From Lathyrus oleraceus (taxonomy: Eukaryota; Streptophyta; Magnoliopsida; Fabales; Fabaceae), in the NCBI RefSeq assembly GCF_024323335.1, contig NC_066581.1:296627536-296691535 (forward strand): DNA of 64,000 bases. The letters run 5' to 3'. Under the pieces are notes generated by a model. That model worked only from the letters and a program-made list of their open reading frames with translations. It was not told the origin of the DNA and searched no databases. A program made the position numbers and the translations under genes. Below are positions 45,611-58,222 of this stretch, one piece after another; positions within the stretch are counted from its first letter, which is position 1; every line of letters starts with the position of its first letter.

Positions 45611-48600
45611 TCTGTCTGAAGAGTAACTTGAACCACTTCTTCAGCCGTCCAATTATTGATAGACTCCCCTGGTGCACAAGGGCGGACCCATATGTCCAAA
45701 TCACAGTCACTATCACAGTCTTCACCAGTTGCAAAGACGTCACCATGATTCATCAGCCCAGCGCTGGTAAAGGTGCTCGGACCCACACTCTGCTCTGCTT
45801 GGAGAGGCTCATAACCGATACCGAACTTGTCTTCCTTGACAGGCAAGTCTACCATCTTGCCCCAACCCTCAGCTTTGCCAGAATCCACAACTTCCTTGGC
45901 TTGCTTGTACGAAGCAATCGAAGCACCTGGCTTCCTCTGATCAGCATAAGCTACCCTCTCAATAGCCACGGTCTCAAATGCCTGGCATAAAGTTTCGTGG
46001 ATCTCGCCATCTACCTCGACGTACTTGAACGAGGATAGGTGACTCACCAGAATCTCCTCTTCGCCACACACGGTCACAATTTGGCCGTTCCAGACATACT
46101 TGAGTTTTTGATGGAGAGTCGACGAGACTGCCCCTGCTGCGTGTATCCACGGACGCCCCAACAGACAGCTGTAGGCGGGTTGAATGTCCATTATGTAGAA
46201 AATGACGTCGAAAACTTCCGGACCTATCTTCACTGGCAAGGTAACTTCACCAAACACAGAACGTTTGGATCCATCAAATGCGCGCACAATAAGGTCACTG
46301 GGAGTGAGCACAACTCCCTCAACATCAATCTTCTTCAAAATCTGCTTTGGCAGGACATTCAGGGACGACCCGGTGTCTACCAATACGTGAGACAGAACAG
46401 CACCCTTGCACTCCATAGTGATGTGCAAGGCTTTGTTATGATTACGATCCTCAGGCGTTAAGTCTAGGTCAGTGAAACCTACACCATGCCTGGTGCTCAC
46501 GTTGGCCAACACACCCTCCAGTTGGTTGACGGAAATCTCTTGCGGTACGTATGCCATGTTCAACATCTTCAACAAAGCATCACGATGTGCCTCAGAGCAC
46601 AGCAGTAAAGAGAGTATTGAAATTTTGGACGGAGTCTGGTTGAGCTGATCTACGATCTTGTAGTCACTCTTCTTTATGATCTTCATAAATTCCTCCACGT
46701 CCTTTTCAAATGAACCCTCAGGCACCTCCTTCTGAGCTGGTTCTTCGTCAACCACAACCTGTTTGCCCTTAGCCCTAGCAGATGCCTCAGCATTGGCATC
46801 TCTCAATGGCTGAGGAGCAAACAGTCGTCCACTCCGAGTGAAACCTCCTGGTCCACCAACGTTGTCCACAACGGGACTCATAACTACAGGAGTTTTCACT
46901 GGTGCACTGATCGTCACAGGCGCCTGACTTGCCGGCCTCGTCTGATTATCAGCCCTCCGATTGCTGCGGTAAGCGTTATCATACCTCCAAGGAACAACCC
47001 TACTATTCTCAACTGGTCTTCTTTCAGACGCAACGATAGTAGTTGGAGCACGGATGGTCACCGGAGCGGAAATGGTGACTGGAGTACCACTTGTTGCAGG
47101 TGCACTTACAACCCCTTGTCCTCGTCCTTCAGCCGGCTTGAAGTAGATGGTGACAGTAGAAACCGACCCATTATCTTTGGCAACCCGACTGAACTGAACA
47201 CAGCCTTCATCAATCATCTTTTGAATACCAGCCCTCAACTGGTCACAACCATTAGCAGCTTCAACACAGCCCAAACAATCCTCATTACAGCCCGGGTAGA
47301 CACCCCCCTTCAGCAAACGGCCCTTTACCACTAGTAGAGAAGTCTGAACATCATCAACATTATCCACTAGGTCTTCAGCTTCTCCTTCTTCAATATTGTT
47401 CACCCTATGCCCACCATGCTGTGGCATAGGATTGTTCACTACATTGGGTACCGGAGCAAAGTTGATCGCCTTGGCATCGATCAAGTCTTGAACCTTGTGC
47501 TGCAAAGCCCGGCATCTCTCAGTATGATGGCCTGGTGCCCCAGAATGAAAGTCACAGCGGACGTTCGCATCATACCCAGGCGGCAATACTGTTGGTGGAG
47601 CCATGGTACGCAACTCCACAAAACCTAATCTGAGCAACTCAGGCAGAAGCTCAGCATACGTCATGGGCAACAGGTCAAATCTTCTATCAGGCTGCAACCT
47701 CTGCCTCGGCTGATAAGGACGTTGCTGCTGTTGTTGTTGTTGTTGCGGTTGTTGAACCCTTTGTTGTTGTTGTTGACGAGGCTGTGGTGCAGGAATGGTC
47801 ACTGCAGCAACTGGACGATACTGTTCTCTATTCACAACCCCTCTATACACATTCCCTCGGTGAACAGCATTGGTCTCTCCTTCTCTACGGCGAGGTGCCC
47901 CAGAGAAAGGTTTCTTCGATGACGAAGAAGAACCCACATCATGAATTCTGCCAGCCTTGATTAAACTTTCTGTTCTCTCGCCACAGATGACGACATCAGA
48001 AAAACTTCCGAATGGGCAGCTTCCCATCCGGTCCATATACACACCTTGGAGAGTGCTGATAAACATATCTGTCAACTCCCTTTCCAGCATAGGGGGTTAA
48101 ACTCTTGCAGCAAGCTCGCGCCATCTCTGGGCGTACTCTTTAAAGCTCTCATTGTTTTTCTGACATAGACTCTGCAGCTGAGTCCGGGTTGGTGCCATAT
48201 CCATGTTATGTTTATACTGTCTGAGGAATGTTTCACCCAAGTCCCTCCAGCATCTGATAGGATCCCTCTTCAACTCCATGTACCAGTCCAAAGACGCCCC
48301 AGATAGGCTGTCTTGGAAAAAATACATCCACATCTTCTCGTCGTCAGTATACGCCGAGATCTTTCGATAGTACGCTTGCACATGAGTGCGAGGACAGGAG
48401 GTACCGTTGTATTTGTCAAAGGACGGTGCTTTAAATTTGTGCGGGATTCTCAAGCCTTCAACCAATCCCATATTAGTAACATCAAAACCGAGGGAGTTTT
48501 GACATTCCATAGCCCGGATCTTCTCAGCAAGGGCCTCAACTTTACGATCTCTCGCATCATTTCTTCCCAAAATATCTTCATCTTCGCTGAGCAAAGTAAA

Positions 48601-48936
48601 CATATCCTCTTGTCTGTCAACAATCGGAATTCGGTTACAGGCCGGAGCATGGATTACCCTGGAATTAGCAGCATCTGGAGCAATTGGTTGACCGTCAACT
48701 CGGATACCCCTCAACTCTTCACCTACAGCATAGTTGTTGACGGGCACAGCAGCAGCAGGAGTGTCATGGACTGGGTTTCCTTCTGGCAGAGGTGGATTGA
48801 CTGGTGGCACTGTAGCTTCTTGTCTCTGAACTAGAGCTCGGAGTTCTTCTTGTCCTTGCGCAACCCCTTGCATCATATGTATGAACTGGGCCATGTTAGC
48901 CCTCATCTCTGCTAACTCAGCTTGTACTTGATCCAT
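45611..48936 (-). pseudogene. E1 gag-protease, one in-frame stop
   Basis: One frame of about 1108 codons from ATG 48936 (MDQVQAELAEMRANMAQFI), with a single stop TAA at 48099-48097. The N-terminus is helical (coiled-coil-like). The gag capsid-type domain follows (FKAPSFDKYNG, WYMELKRDPIRCWRDLGETF, NNESFKEYAQRWRELAAR). After the stop come a Q-rich tract (about residues 106-123 from 48090), a knuckle-like CDFHSGAPGHHTERC, a long proline/valine-rich linker, and a retropepsin with DTGSS (572-576) and SCLLGRPWIHAAGAV. An ATG lies two codons after the stop, so re-initiation is conceivable. The upstream frame is open to 49056, but 48936 gives the first well-placed ATG. It makes capsid/nucleocapsid and the maturation protease. 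Confidence 0.85.
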
Positions 48937-50106
48937 ATTCCTTTGATGGTTGAGTCTCGTTGAGTAGCGGTGCGGTCTCTGATCAGCTATCCTGCCTAGG
49001 ACAGGAACCAAAGTGAGAAGTCGCGCACTAGAACACCTGTAATGCAAAAATGACATGAATATGATGCGTGTGATGCGTATGCAGGTTAACTTTTCTCTTT
49101 TTTTTTATGCATTATTTTTTTGGAAAGAAAAAAAACATGCTATGATGCAAATGATGGAGCCATGACTGGTCAGGCTGTGCATCACACGACACAGGATCAA
49201 AGCTTCGGCTTGAACTCTGGCGTCACAACTTCATCTGAAACCAAAAGTCATCTAAACCAGGTCAACTTGAACCAGATCAACATATGAGCAGGTACCCTCA
49301 AATTCAGCCCAGGGATCCGAAATAAACGGAACCCTCCGATCAATACCAGGATCAAACCTCCGGCGTCCAGAAATAACGATCCATAAATCCGACTCAAGAT
49401 CATCAACACAACATCACTGGCAGAAACTGTACCTGTAGAGATCAAACCCTCCCCTCACTGGTAGGTTCTAAGAACAAGAGTTTGTCAGCTTCAGCCCTTC
49501 AGTCGAGAATAATACGTTTACCACTGAAGGTTTGGCATTATTACGGGATAAAAGACCTCTGCTGACTCCCCTCAACAGGATATCCTAAAGCAAGTTCCCA
49601 GTCTCGGGGTCCTCGGATTGAGCAGCAAGAATGCGCCCACCAGAGCTAACATAATCACGTCTCGGAGGAGAGGCCTCGACCGAGTTCTCGGGAAATGGTC
49701 ACCAGAGTCGACGATTTCTAAAGGAATATCTGTCGTTATGGAACACCCATAGGACAAAATATATCCAACAGAAACCTCGTCTGGAATGTGGGTCTCATGA
49801 ACGACTTATCATAGCAACATGCCATGCAAGCCTCATGACTATCCACTCTAACACCTATGTGTACACTCAAGCCTGGGTAGTGGGCTTCACTCAGAACATC
49901 CACCCCAAATCGGAGGAACCAACCTGTACAGAATCCAACATGATGCCAATATGATGCATGCAAACAGATGTGCAAACAATAAATGCAAACAATAAATAAC
50001 ATGAATGCAATAAATAGCAGCAGACAGCGACCAAAACCCTAACCTAGAGAGCACTAGGAGAGACTCGCTTAGGGAAGATGGACCAGCACAGGTCAACTTC
50101 TCTATG
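48937..50106 (-). other. 5' leader of E1
   Basis: About 1.17 kb between the primer site and gag. No ORF1 is present. A good acceptor-like ttttgcattacag|gtg (AG at 49038-49037) lies 101 nt before the gag ATG, next to a long T-run at 49090-49110. The outer part resembles the leader of element C. Confidence 0.7.
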
Positions 50107-50124
50107 TCCCCAGCAGAGTCGCCA
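50107..50124 (-). other. Primer-binding site (tRNA-Arg type) of E1
   Basis: Plus text tccccagcagagtcgcca, so the sense strand is tggcgactctgctgggga. It is two bases outside the LTR edge. The plus text itself has the form of a tRNA 3' end with CCA. Ogre elements are known to use tRNA-Arg. Confidence 0.9.
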
Positions 50125-50126
50125 GC

Positions 50127-53100
50127 TGTCGCTTTACGCGAAAAACCGGCGGGAAAACAAGAACAACAGAGCCGCCACCGTGCGTTATTTATCCCAAAGG
50201 AGGGAAAGGAAACGCTCAGAGTAAACCTGGAAAAAGCATGGTCTCGCGACCAAAGAGAATGGGATCGGGAGTCGGTTATGCGAAGGGAAGGTATTAGCAC
50301 CCCTACGCATCCGTCGTACTCGACGGGATCCACGCACAATAGGAAGGAAAATGGTTGCTAAAACACTGCTCACACACACACACACTGGCTAAAAGAGACA
50401 CAAGAAAACAGACAAGACTGACTCGGCAGGATACCGCATCCTGGGCCTACTTAGTCTATCAGGCATAGACATCAGAGTCGAAGTAGTTCGGACTGGGGAA
50501 ACGACACATGCTCGCTAGGATATCGCATCCTATGCATACGTATCTCCTTGGACGAAGGAGAATCAGAGCATCCGTAGCTCGGCTGACACGCACACAAACA
50601 AACACAGGCAAAGGCAAACATGGAGCCCGAATGCCAATCACTGGACTTACATCAGCATCCGAACCAACAAACACACACAGGAAACCAACTGCCAATCGCT
50701 GGACTTACGTCGGACTCCAACCAGAAAAGGAGAAACAAGCTCACACAAACAAAACAAAAAGGGCGCCCGGAGAGATCAGCTCATCTTCTGCCTACGTACC
50801 TCATCTGGTATGAGGATCAGGGCGACGTAGTTCCCCTACGGAGGGATACAGGACTAGCCTAACCAGATAACAGAGGGAGACACAACTAGGGAGACTACGA
50901 CTCGAGCCTAGATGTTATCATGCAAAATCATCCCTAAGTTAAGGTTTCTAGCTAACTTGCACAGGAAGCAAGCTTATCCTAAACATGACTTGCACAGGAA
51001 GCAAGCCACACCTAACCTAACTTGCACAGGAAGCAAGTCAAACAAACACACAAGCACAAGTAACACACACTATATGCAAACAATGGGCTCAATCAAGGTT
51101 AGGTTTTAGTCGAGGGGTCATATCAACCTCAACAAACAAACCACTGGAACTGGGTAGTGTTAGCTCTTAACCTTGCCATTGAGGGGCTAAGGTGAAGCAG
51201 ATGAAAGGTGAGTGAAGATGAGACTTCACAGCTCTTATCCCTGGCCTGGGAGAGCTTAAGACAAGAATATGTGGGTTCAGAAAGGAGGAACCCTTCTACA
51301 CATTTGAAACTGACTCAACTGTACAATTGTACAAGATCTTGGGTTTGTATCTGCAATGCATCAACATAGTGGTGTGAGCAAAGCAGATGACACACAGAAT
51401 AGCAGGGGATAGATTGCATATCCCTTGGGTTCTGCCAATTGCCTCTTCACTTAGGAGGTCTTTGAATATATACAGGGACAAAATTAAACAGTCACAAACA
51501 TTGCCTCTTAAGGAGGACTTCAGACAGTTGCCTGGCCAGGTAACAGGCCAGGTCTTCCAGACTACATGAAGTAAAGAAGTTATACCTCAATGCAAATTGC
51601 TCTTAAGCAAAGCAAAGCAAAGTTCACAAGGAACTAAAAGCAACTAAAGTACCTGAAATCAATCAAGCAACGTCAGTATACAAGTCAAAGTTAAAGCAAA
51701 AATGAGATAAGGATCAACAGTCTACACAATCAGTTTAACTGTGCAATGCACAAAGTTCAAGCATGTGAGCCAAGCAAGCTACAAAACAAACAAGTTAGTC
51801 ATGATAAACAAGCACATTCAATCAATTTGCATTGGTTTCTTTGAGTAATTGTTGCTTAACCTGAAAAAATGAACTCAAACATGAGCAATAAGACCACTAG
51901 GACAAGCCTAGGGTCAAAAGGGAATGAGAAAGTCAAAACAGCAAGTGAAATCCAATCAAAATCAAATTCAAACAATCAAGAAGCAAATTTAATTGGTTTC
52001 ACATTCATAGCAATCATCATCATCATTTCATGAACAAATTAGGTCAAGGCATGGCATATGGAAGCTCATAGAAGTCAACAGCAAGACTCAATTCAAAAAC
52101 AATCATAAACATTTCAAAAATTCACCAAATAAATCATGATCAAACATAACCCATAGCATGGTAAGCATATAAAATTTCAGCTCATTTAGACAAGTAGAAG
52201 TTGGTCAATGAAAATCAGAAAAGCAAGGCAAGTTCAAACATGCTCAAAGAAGTCAACCAAACATGCATCAACTTCAATAAATCATAAATCAGTGATAGCA
52301 AATGATAAATGAATGGAATCAAAACCATGACAAAGCTTAAGATGTCTACTAATCACATGTCAAATTTCATGTTCATCCAATTAAGTATGAGAATTTCACA
52401 AATGAAATGGGAACATGTATCACAAAAGTCAACATTTTGGTCAAACAGGGGAGAAAATCCTAAACAATTAGGAAATGCCACAAATAATTCCAAGAAAATT
52501 CACATGTAAACTAGACATCCAATAGTACATTCATGCAAAAATTCAGATCAATTTGAGTTCAAGAAGCATGGTAATGAAAATCATGAAGTTGTACATCAAT
52601 GGTGTGACACAAATTGTCACACCCTAATTCAAAAAATCATAACTCACAAACCAGAAATGATAATTCACAAACTCTATACCAAAATAACCATGAATGTGTC
52701 TAGTTTAAGCACAAAAAATTTGGAAGCCATTGGATAAAGCATCATCATTTCACAAATGTTTTGGCAAAGTGTACAAAAAATGAGCACATGTCACAAACCC
52801 TAGCACAATTTAAAAACCATTTATCCAAAAAAAATCTGGAAAAATCATGACAAATAACTAGAGATTAAGCAGAGCATTATGCAAAAAGTCTCATGAAATT
52901 TGGATCACAAATGGATGAGCTATGAATTTTCAAAGATTGAGCATCAAAAATGAAATAAATATTAAAACATAAAATGATTTAATTAAAATAAATGGAACCG
53001 ATGGCATTTTCGTAATAATTGGGACATGTTAATGAAACGCGGCGTAGCGATTTGAAGCGTGGCAACCAGGCATTGGGCATGGCAATCAAACAGTAACAAC

Positions 53101-55387
53101 AACATGCAACACGTGAATGAAACAAAATTTCTGGGCAAATGCATTAGGGTTTATGGAACAGTAGACATTCATCTTCTTCCCCAAATCGTGGAAAATTGAT
53201 TTCGCCCAGAAATGGAAAGTAAGCATACCATTAGACTCAGCAAACATCACACATCATGAATCCAACAAACATTTTCTATAAATCGAGCTATCACATGAGA
53301 ACTAAGCAAAAACATGTTTGAACATTAATCTTTAAACCATCATAACTTTCAAAAATACTTAGCCATTTTCATCGATTCAAAGTCTAAAATGATCAGCAAA
53401 GTGAGACCTATCAGAAGCATAGCATAGTTTTGCAAATGAAGGAACTCGAAAACTCACCAAATCTGAAGTGCAGTTGTGTTACAGTTGTTGTTTGGCTCCA
53501 AATGCTCGAAACAGATGTGCACTCAAGCTCGTAGTGATGAATAGTTGAAGAAGTTTAGCTCAGCAAAGCTTGAAATGGCTCAAGATGAAATTTGCCATGG
53601 ATGAGCTTGGAAATAGCAGCTGAAGATTTCTTGCTTACAGTTGAGAAAAGATGCTTGTAAAAGGTCCAAGATGATGGTAAATGATGGAGCAACCAACCTT
53701 AGCTCGAAACCTTTAGCAATTTTCAGCCAAGTTTCAAAAAATGGAAAAATGAGAAATTGAGAGAACAAGGGTTTTTCTCTGTTTAGAATGTGGCTGCTAG
53801 GGTTTCTGCAGAGAGAATATGCAGTATATGTACTATGATTAACGTTGCTTAATGTTTGGTTAGTGAGTGGTAATTAAGGTTGGCTTAAAATGAAGTGTTT
53901 TTGGTTAATTTGTCAACTTAAGTCAAATGGCAAAGGCATGGCTTACAGCTGCGAAAATGGGCCTTGAACCCATCCCAAATGTGATTTTAGAACATTCTCA
54001 ATTGGCAAAATATGTTGGAAAGGGTTATTTTGAAAAGTCAATTTTTTACTTCACTTGAAATCATTCAAGTTACTTCAAAAAGTGCCATTTTGCTTGGTTG
54101 AGTTTTGGTAAATGGTGATGACATATTTGGAAAGAGGGCATCAAATGTGACTTGTAGCAAAAAACCCCACCCAATTTGGCCAAATGGTTTGAGAGATATG
54201 GCCTTTTGAAGTTCAAAAATTTCTGAAAATGATTTGATCATAACTTGCCAACCATACATGGGAATTGAGTGTTCTTGGACTTTTTGGAAATGGGAGAACA
54301 AGATCTTCAACTTTCATGTTGGGTAAAAATTCATTTGAAGCTTGTATCATGATGTAATTTTGAGGATCAAGACTTTCCATTTTTGGCAAATTCCCATTAC
54401 AGGTCAACTTTCTATTTTTGGAAATTTCTTGTCTGGCTTCAAATTCTTCCATGATGATGTTCGACATGTTATATGAGGCTTATATGGACATGAATGAGGC
54501 CTCTCAAACCAATTCCCACCATCAAATCCCTGATTAAATGCACAGTTGACCAACAGTTGACTTTCTAGGGTTTCTGGTGGACTGCACACTGACTGATGAC
54601 TTCTGAGCAATCAAACCTTGACCAAATCACTTCAAAAGGACCCCTAGGTCATGTGAACATGTTGGGACCAACCCTAGGGCCTTGTCTCAATGGAAATTGC
54701 ACTTGCTTGCTTGACTGACTGATCTCCTGACCAGTTTGACCTAATCTGACTGATAATCTTGCACTTGGGCAAAAGGGATAATGCAATGCTATGACCTAAT
54801 ATGAGAATGTATGTACAATGAGTAGGTGCAAATTTGAGGTGCTACATTGAGGACACTCACATAAGTTCAAATATGCATGAAATGATAAATTAAAGAACTT
54901 CCCTTGATTGCATTTGACCATGGGCTGAGGTTGCTTCATGAGCAAGGCATTATGGTGCACAGATGAATTAGGGCTTCTCTAGGGAACAAGATCTCAAACC
55001 CTTTGACTTGCTTGATCAAAAATGATGCATTGAGGTACTAGGGAGGCATACTTGATGGATGAGAGCTTTGGGAACCATTACCATGCTTGCTTTCATCTCC
55101 TCTTTAACCATGTCTTTGTACCAATGATCTCCTAGAAGCTTTGGACTTTGTGATTGCTCAAGCTACAAAACAAAAGATGTTAGTGACATATTTTTGTGCT
55201 TTTGGTTAGTAAACAAAATAAGAAAAGCAATGATATATAATTCAAGCATGCTTGGTGATCTCAAACCACTCACAAGGAGTCCCACCCCAAAGGGAAAGGG
55301 AACCAAGATGCTAAATGATCCTTGAGGCTATGCAATGCAATGTCATGATGCCATGAGGGATCTTAGGGACAAAATTGGGGTCTTACA
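50127..55387 (-). mobile_element. LTR shared by E1 (5' LTR) and E2 (3' LTR), 5261 bp
   Basis: Complete TG...CA LTR. On the minus strand it starts TGTAAGACCCCAATTTTGTC at 55387 and ends GCGACA at 50127. The primer site follows on the E1 side. On the other side it abuts gatgcccatattt, which on the sense strand reads AAATATGGGCATC, a purine-rich end of the E2 3' UTR. It therefore serves both interiors. It contains an (AC)n tract near 50370, hairpin triplets at about 50955-51037 and a TATA-like ccatataag at 54479-54487. No genes. Confidence 0.9.
54479..54487 (-). promoter_or_regulatory. TATA-like box of the shared LTR (altered)
   Basis: Reads ccatataag on the minus strand, versus ctatataag in the 3' LTR of E1 (38589-38597): one substitution at the start of the box. 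Confidence 0.5.
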
Positions 55388-58050
55388 GATGCCCATATTT
55401 AAGGTCATTCTAGCTGGAGAAGGGAAGGTTAAAATCTTCGTATCAACGAGGTAGAATGGGCTTAAATAATAACAAAGAGACGAATTTTGGTCCCTAAGAG
55501 ACCTCATGATGTAAATGTATGTATGCAAAAAAGGGTAACACTTTGTGGAGATATGCGTCCACAAAGAAGAAAAGAAATCGGGCGAAACTGACAATCCATG
55601 TGAGTAATACACTCAACAGGACAGAGACTCTGGGACTCTTGTGGGGATAAAAGAGGGGATACATTGCGTGAGCAGGTCACGACTCAAAGCTTGGGGGGCA
55701 GAATTCCAGAGGGAATAAACCAATAGAAAGACTCGAGCTGACTCGAAGACGCTCGTATTGGGGAATATGCCAATACAGTAAAAACTATCCATAATGGATA
55801 CCTCGGATAAAAATTCGGACGAGGACGATCCACTAATGGACTCCACTGGGGATGTCTAAAGAGACTCTCCTGGGGAAGCAGCAGGATGAGGTATTACCGA
55901 TTATTGGGTAATAAGCTCAAAGAGACACGTGATCTGAACACCGGTATAAGGGCGAGAGATACAACATGCTCGGGAAGAATGAATATCTAAGACCGGTATA
56001 AGGGTGAGAGATATCAATCAACCAAATCATCTGAGGAAGACCTAAAAAAAGATATATTTCAACTCAGGAAAATCTGACTCCGCAAGGGACAAAAAAGTCA
56101 TAATAGGGAGCAGAAAGAAGGAACACCAGGGATGCCGGTTACTGGGCATATAATAGGTGACCAACCAAGGCGTGAATTGGGGAATATCTCCAAGACACTC
56201 ATCATCCAGAAGAGGGCTAAAAGCTGACTCGATTATAGGACGAATATTCGACTCTGCAAAAGGGATACGAATCTTACTCTACTGGGGAAGAACAAAAGGC
56301 TTCGACCAAAGAGTGCATGAGATATATTATCTACTACCATCAGAACATAAATAATATACTCGCATGGACGATTATCCACAACCGGTTACTGGGTTAATAA
56401 AGGATAAATCGACCGAAAAGAAAAGGCATCGGGATACCGAAACTAGGTGTATAATGATGACCGATTCAGGAGAGAAACAATCGTTACCAATCAACAGGGT
56501 AGTCGAGAGATGACTTGCTGGGGATAATTTGCATAATCAGGGCAACTATCCAGGCAAAAGAGGGACCATCAACACCAAATATTGGATGAAGATAACCGTC
56601 AAGGAGGGGATTACACCTACCGGATACTGGGTAGGAAACCACAGAAAAGTGACAGTCATCAATTACGATGAACAAAAGGTTAACTCTGCAAAGGGAAAGA
56701 GAGTAGGGTTTACGACTACCGGTATAAGGGTAGAAAACCACAGACTCCGCCGGGGATAATATGAATGATCACTAATCACTGAGCAATTATTCATTTATAC
56801 CACAGGGAAGCAAGATGAAACAGTCACAAGAGCCAATTTAGGATCAAACCAAAGAGGCAAACTGAATCAAGACTCGTCCTAATGAGGATATAGCTCAATA
56901 GGAAAGCGCATCCCAATATATGTGTTGGGAGGAAACGGAAACAACCGTCATCCACGAGGATATATCTCAGTGGGGAATATGGAAGAAGGGATAAACGCTT
57001 TCTGCCTATATGGCTGACTCTATATGGAGAGATCAAACGCACACATCTGTTAGGGGAGATATGTATCGCCAAATAGAAGGAGATAACAAACAACGATATA
57101 TGGCAAAGAATGCAACATGAATATCTGAATGTTAAGATTATGCATGTATATGAGTGATTTGTGTATGGTGAATGCTGACAAACAGACATATCTAACACAA
57201 CAGGTCCAGGAATCAACCACCCGGTACTACATCTCAAGGGAGAAAGCCAGAATCACCGGAGAGTATCCAATCTGCCGGGGATCAGAGATACCAGGAAACA
57301 AACAAAATCTCTGCAGGGGATGAATCATTAGTCACAGCTGGGGAAAATAGTTTAATGCACAAGTAGAATCTGCCACATAAGCAACTCTACTGGGGAATCT
57401 ATCCGAGGGGTAAAGAGATTCTGGGGACCAACCACCAAAAATCGAATCTTCCAGAGAGGACATATTTGCTGAGGAGGAAAGATCACCGCTATGCTGAAGG
57501 GAAGAGAGGTGAATAACCTCAACAAGTACTCCACTTGGTGGGATAAACCCCAACAATACTCTGGAGGAAGAGGATACAGTTATGCCAGGAATATGAACAA
57601 ATGTCTTACCCTGTCGGAGATCATACCACCCTTGGGAGAGCACTGAGGATCTCTTAAGTATCCTTTCGTCATGGTGAACGTTCACTTTGTTTAAAAACAA
57701 GCTATGAAAAATTTATTTTTCAAAACAATGATATTTTCTCAATTAAAACAATGTAAAACATTTGTTGAATAGAAACAAATAAGAGTGCAAATAATTGGAT
57801 AAATGGCTCAAATTTATTTGATGGAATGGTAGTCTGCAAATGGCAAGACTCCATAGATCTTTACAAATTTGAAATTGGTGATATTGGAAAAGGGCTACAT
57901 TGAACATAATGACCATTTCTCTACCAATTCCGGATCCGATGTATTTGAAGCTTTGGTTGATGACGAATGAACAAGAATCCCTGACGGATGATAGTTGTAG
58001 AACAAAGTCTTGTCAGGATGCAGTTACTTGTCAAATCTGTAATTTTTGCC
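55388..58050 (-). other. 3' UTR of E2 with two dispersed motif families
   Basis: About 2.7 kb without a supported gene. One motif family is the primer-site look-alike: GACTCCACTGGGGA at 55839, GACTCTCCTGGGGA at 55863, TACTCTACTGGGGA at 56275, GACTCCGCCGGGGA at 56743, AACTCTACTGGGGA at 57383, and others. The second is accggt(t/a)a(c/t)(t/a)(g/a)ggg-type text, about nine copies between 55890 and 56730 (for example aaccggttactgggttaata near 56380). Unlike in E1, neither has become a regular tandem array. Confidence 0.75.
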
Positions 58051-58201
58051 TAGATTGCCCCAGGGTGAGGTACTCAACCTAGCGGGGTACAAATATTCAT
58101 TTTTTTATGTCTCTAACTTTTTCCTGGACCGCCCTTTCGGGTTTTCAATCCACCGAGACACTCATTTTTGCCTAAGACGCCCTTTCGGGTTTTCAACTTA
58201 G
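58051..58201 (-). other. Hairpin block downstream of pol (E2)
   Basis: Stem-loops TGGA/TCCA (58125-58152) and CTAAG/CTTAG (58172-58201) have the same linkers as E1, including gacactcatttttgcc. A further unit with CTAG ends lies at about 58051-58084. The block ends about 20 bp from the pol stop codon. Confidence 0.75.
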
Positions 58202-58222
58202 CGAGCTATTCTGTTTTTATCT

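Larger units (their letters stand above)
34236..55387 (-). mobile_element. Near-complete Tat/Ogre-like Ty3-gypsy element E1 (about 21.2 kb)
   Basis: Minus-strand order: 5' LTR (50127-55387), primer site, leader, gag-protease, intron, RT-RNaseH-RNaseH-integrase, repeat-rich 3' UTR, 3' LTR (34236-39399). The two LTRs differ by roughly three dozen changes over 5.16 kb by eye count, about 0.7%, so the element or its recombination is recent. The 5-bp flanks (ttgag on the left, gatgc on the right) do not match. E1 has no ORF1 between leader and gag, unlike P1. Visible defects are a gag stop at 48097 and loss of the first about 98 bp of the 3' LTR. Confidence 0.9.

Noticed and set aside
50107..50124. 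tRNA gene, suggested by the CCA-ending 18-mer
   Set aside because: Only the 3' acceptor part is present and no cloverleaf can be drawn. It is a primer-binding site.
34231..55392. Simple insertion of E1 with a target-site duplication
   Set aside because: The 5-bp flanks are ttgag and gatgc, and the right flank is the end of another element's 3' UTR.
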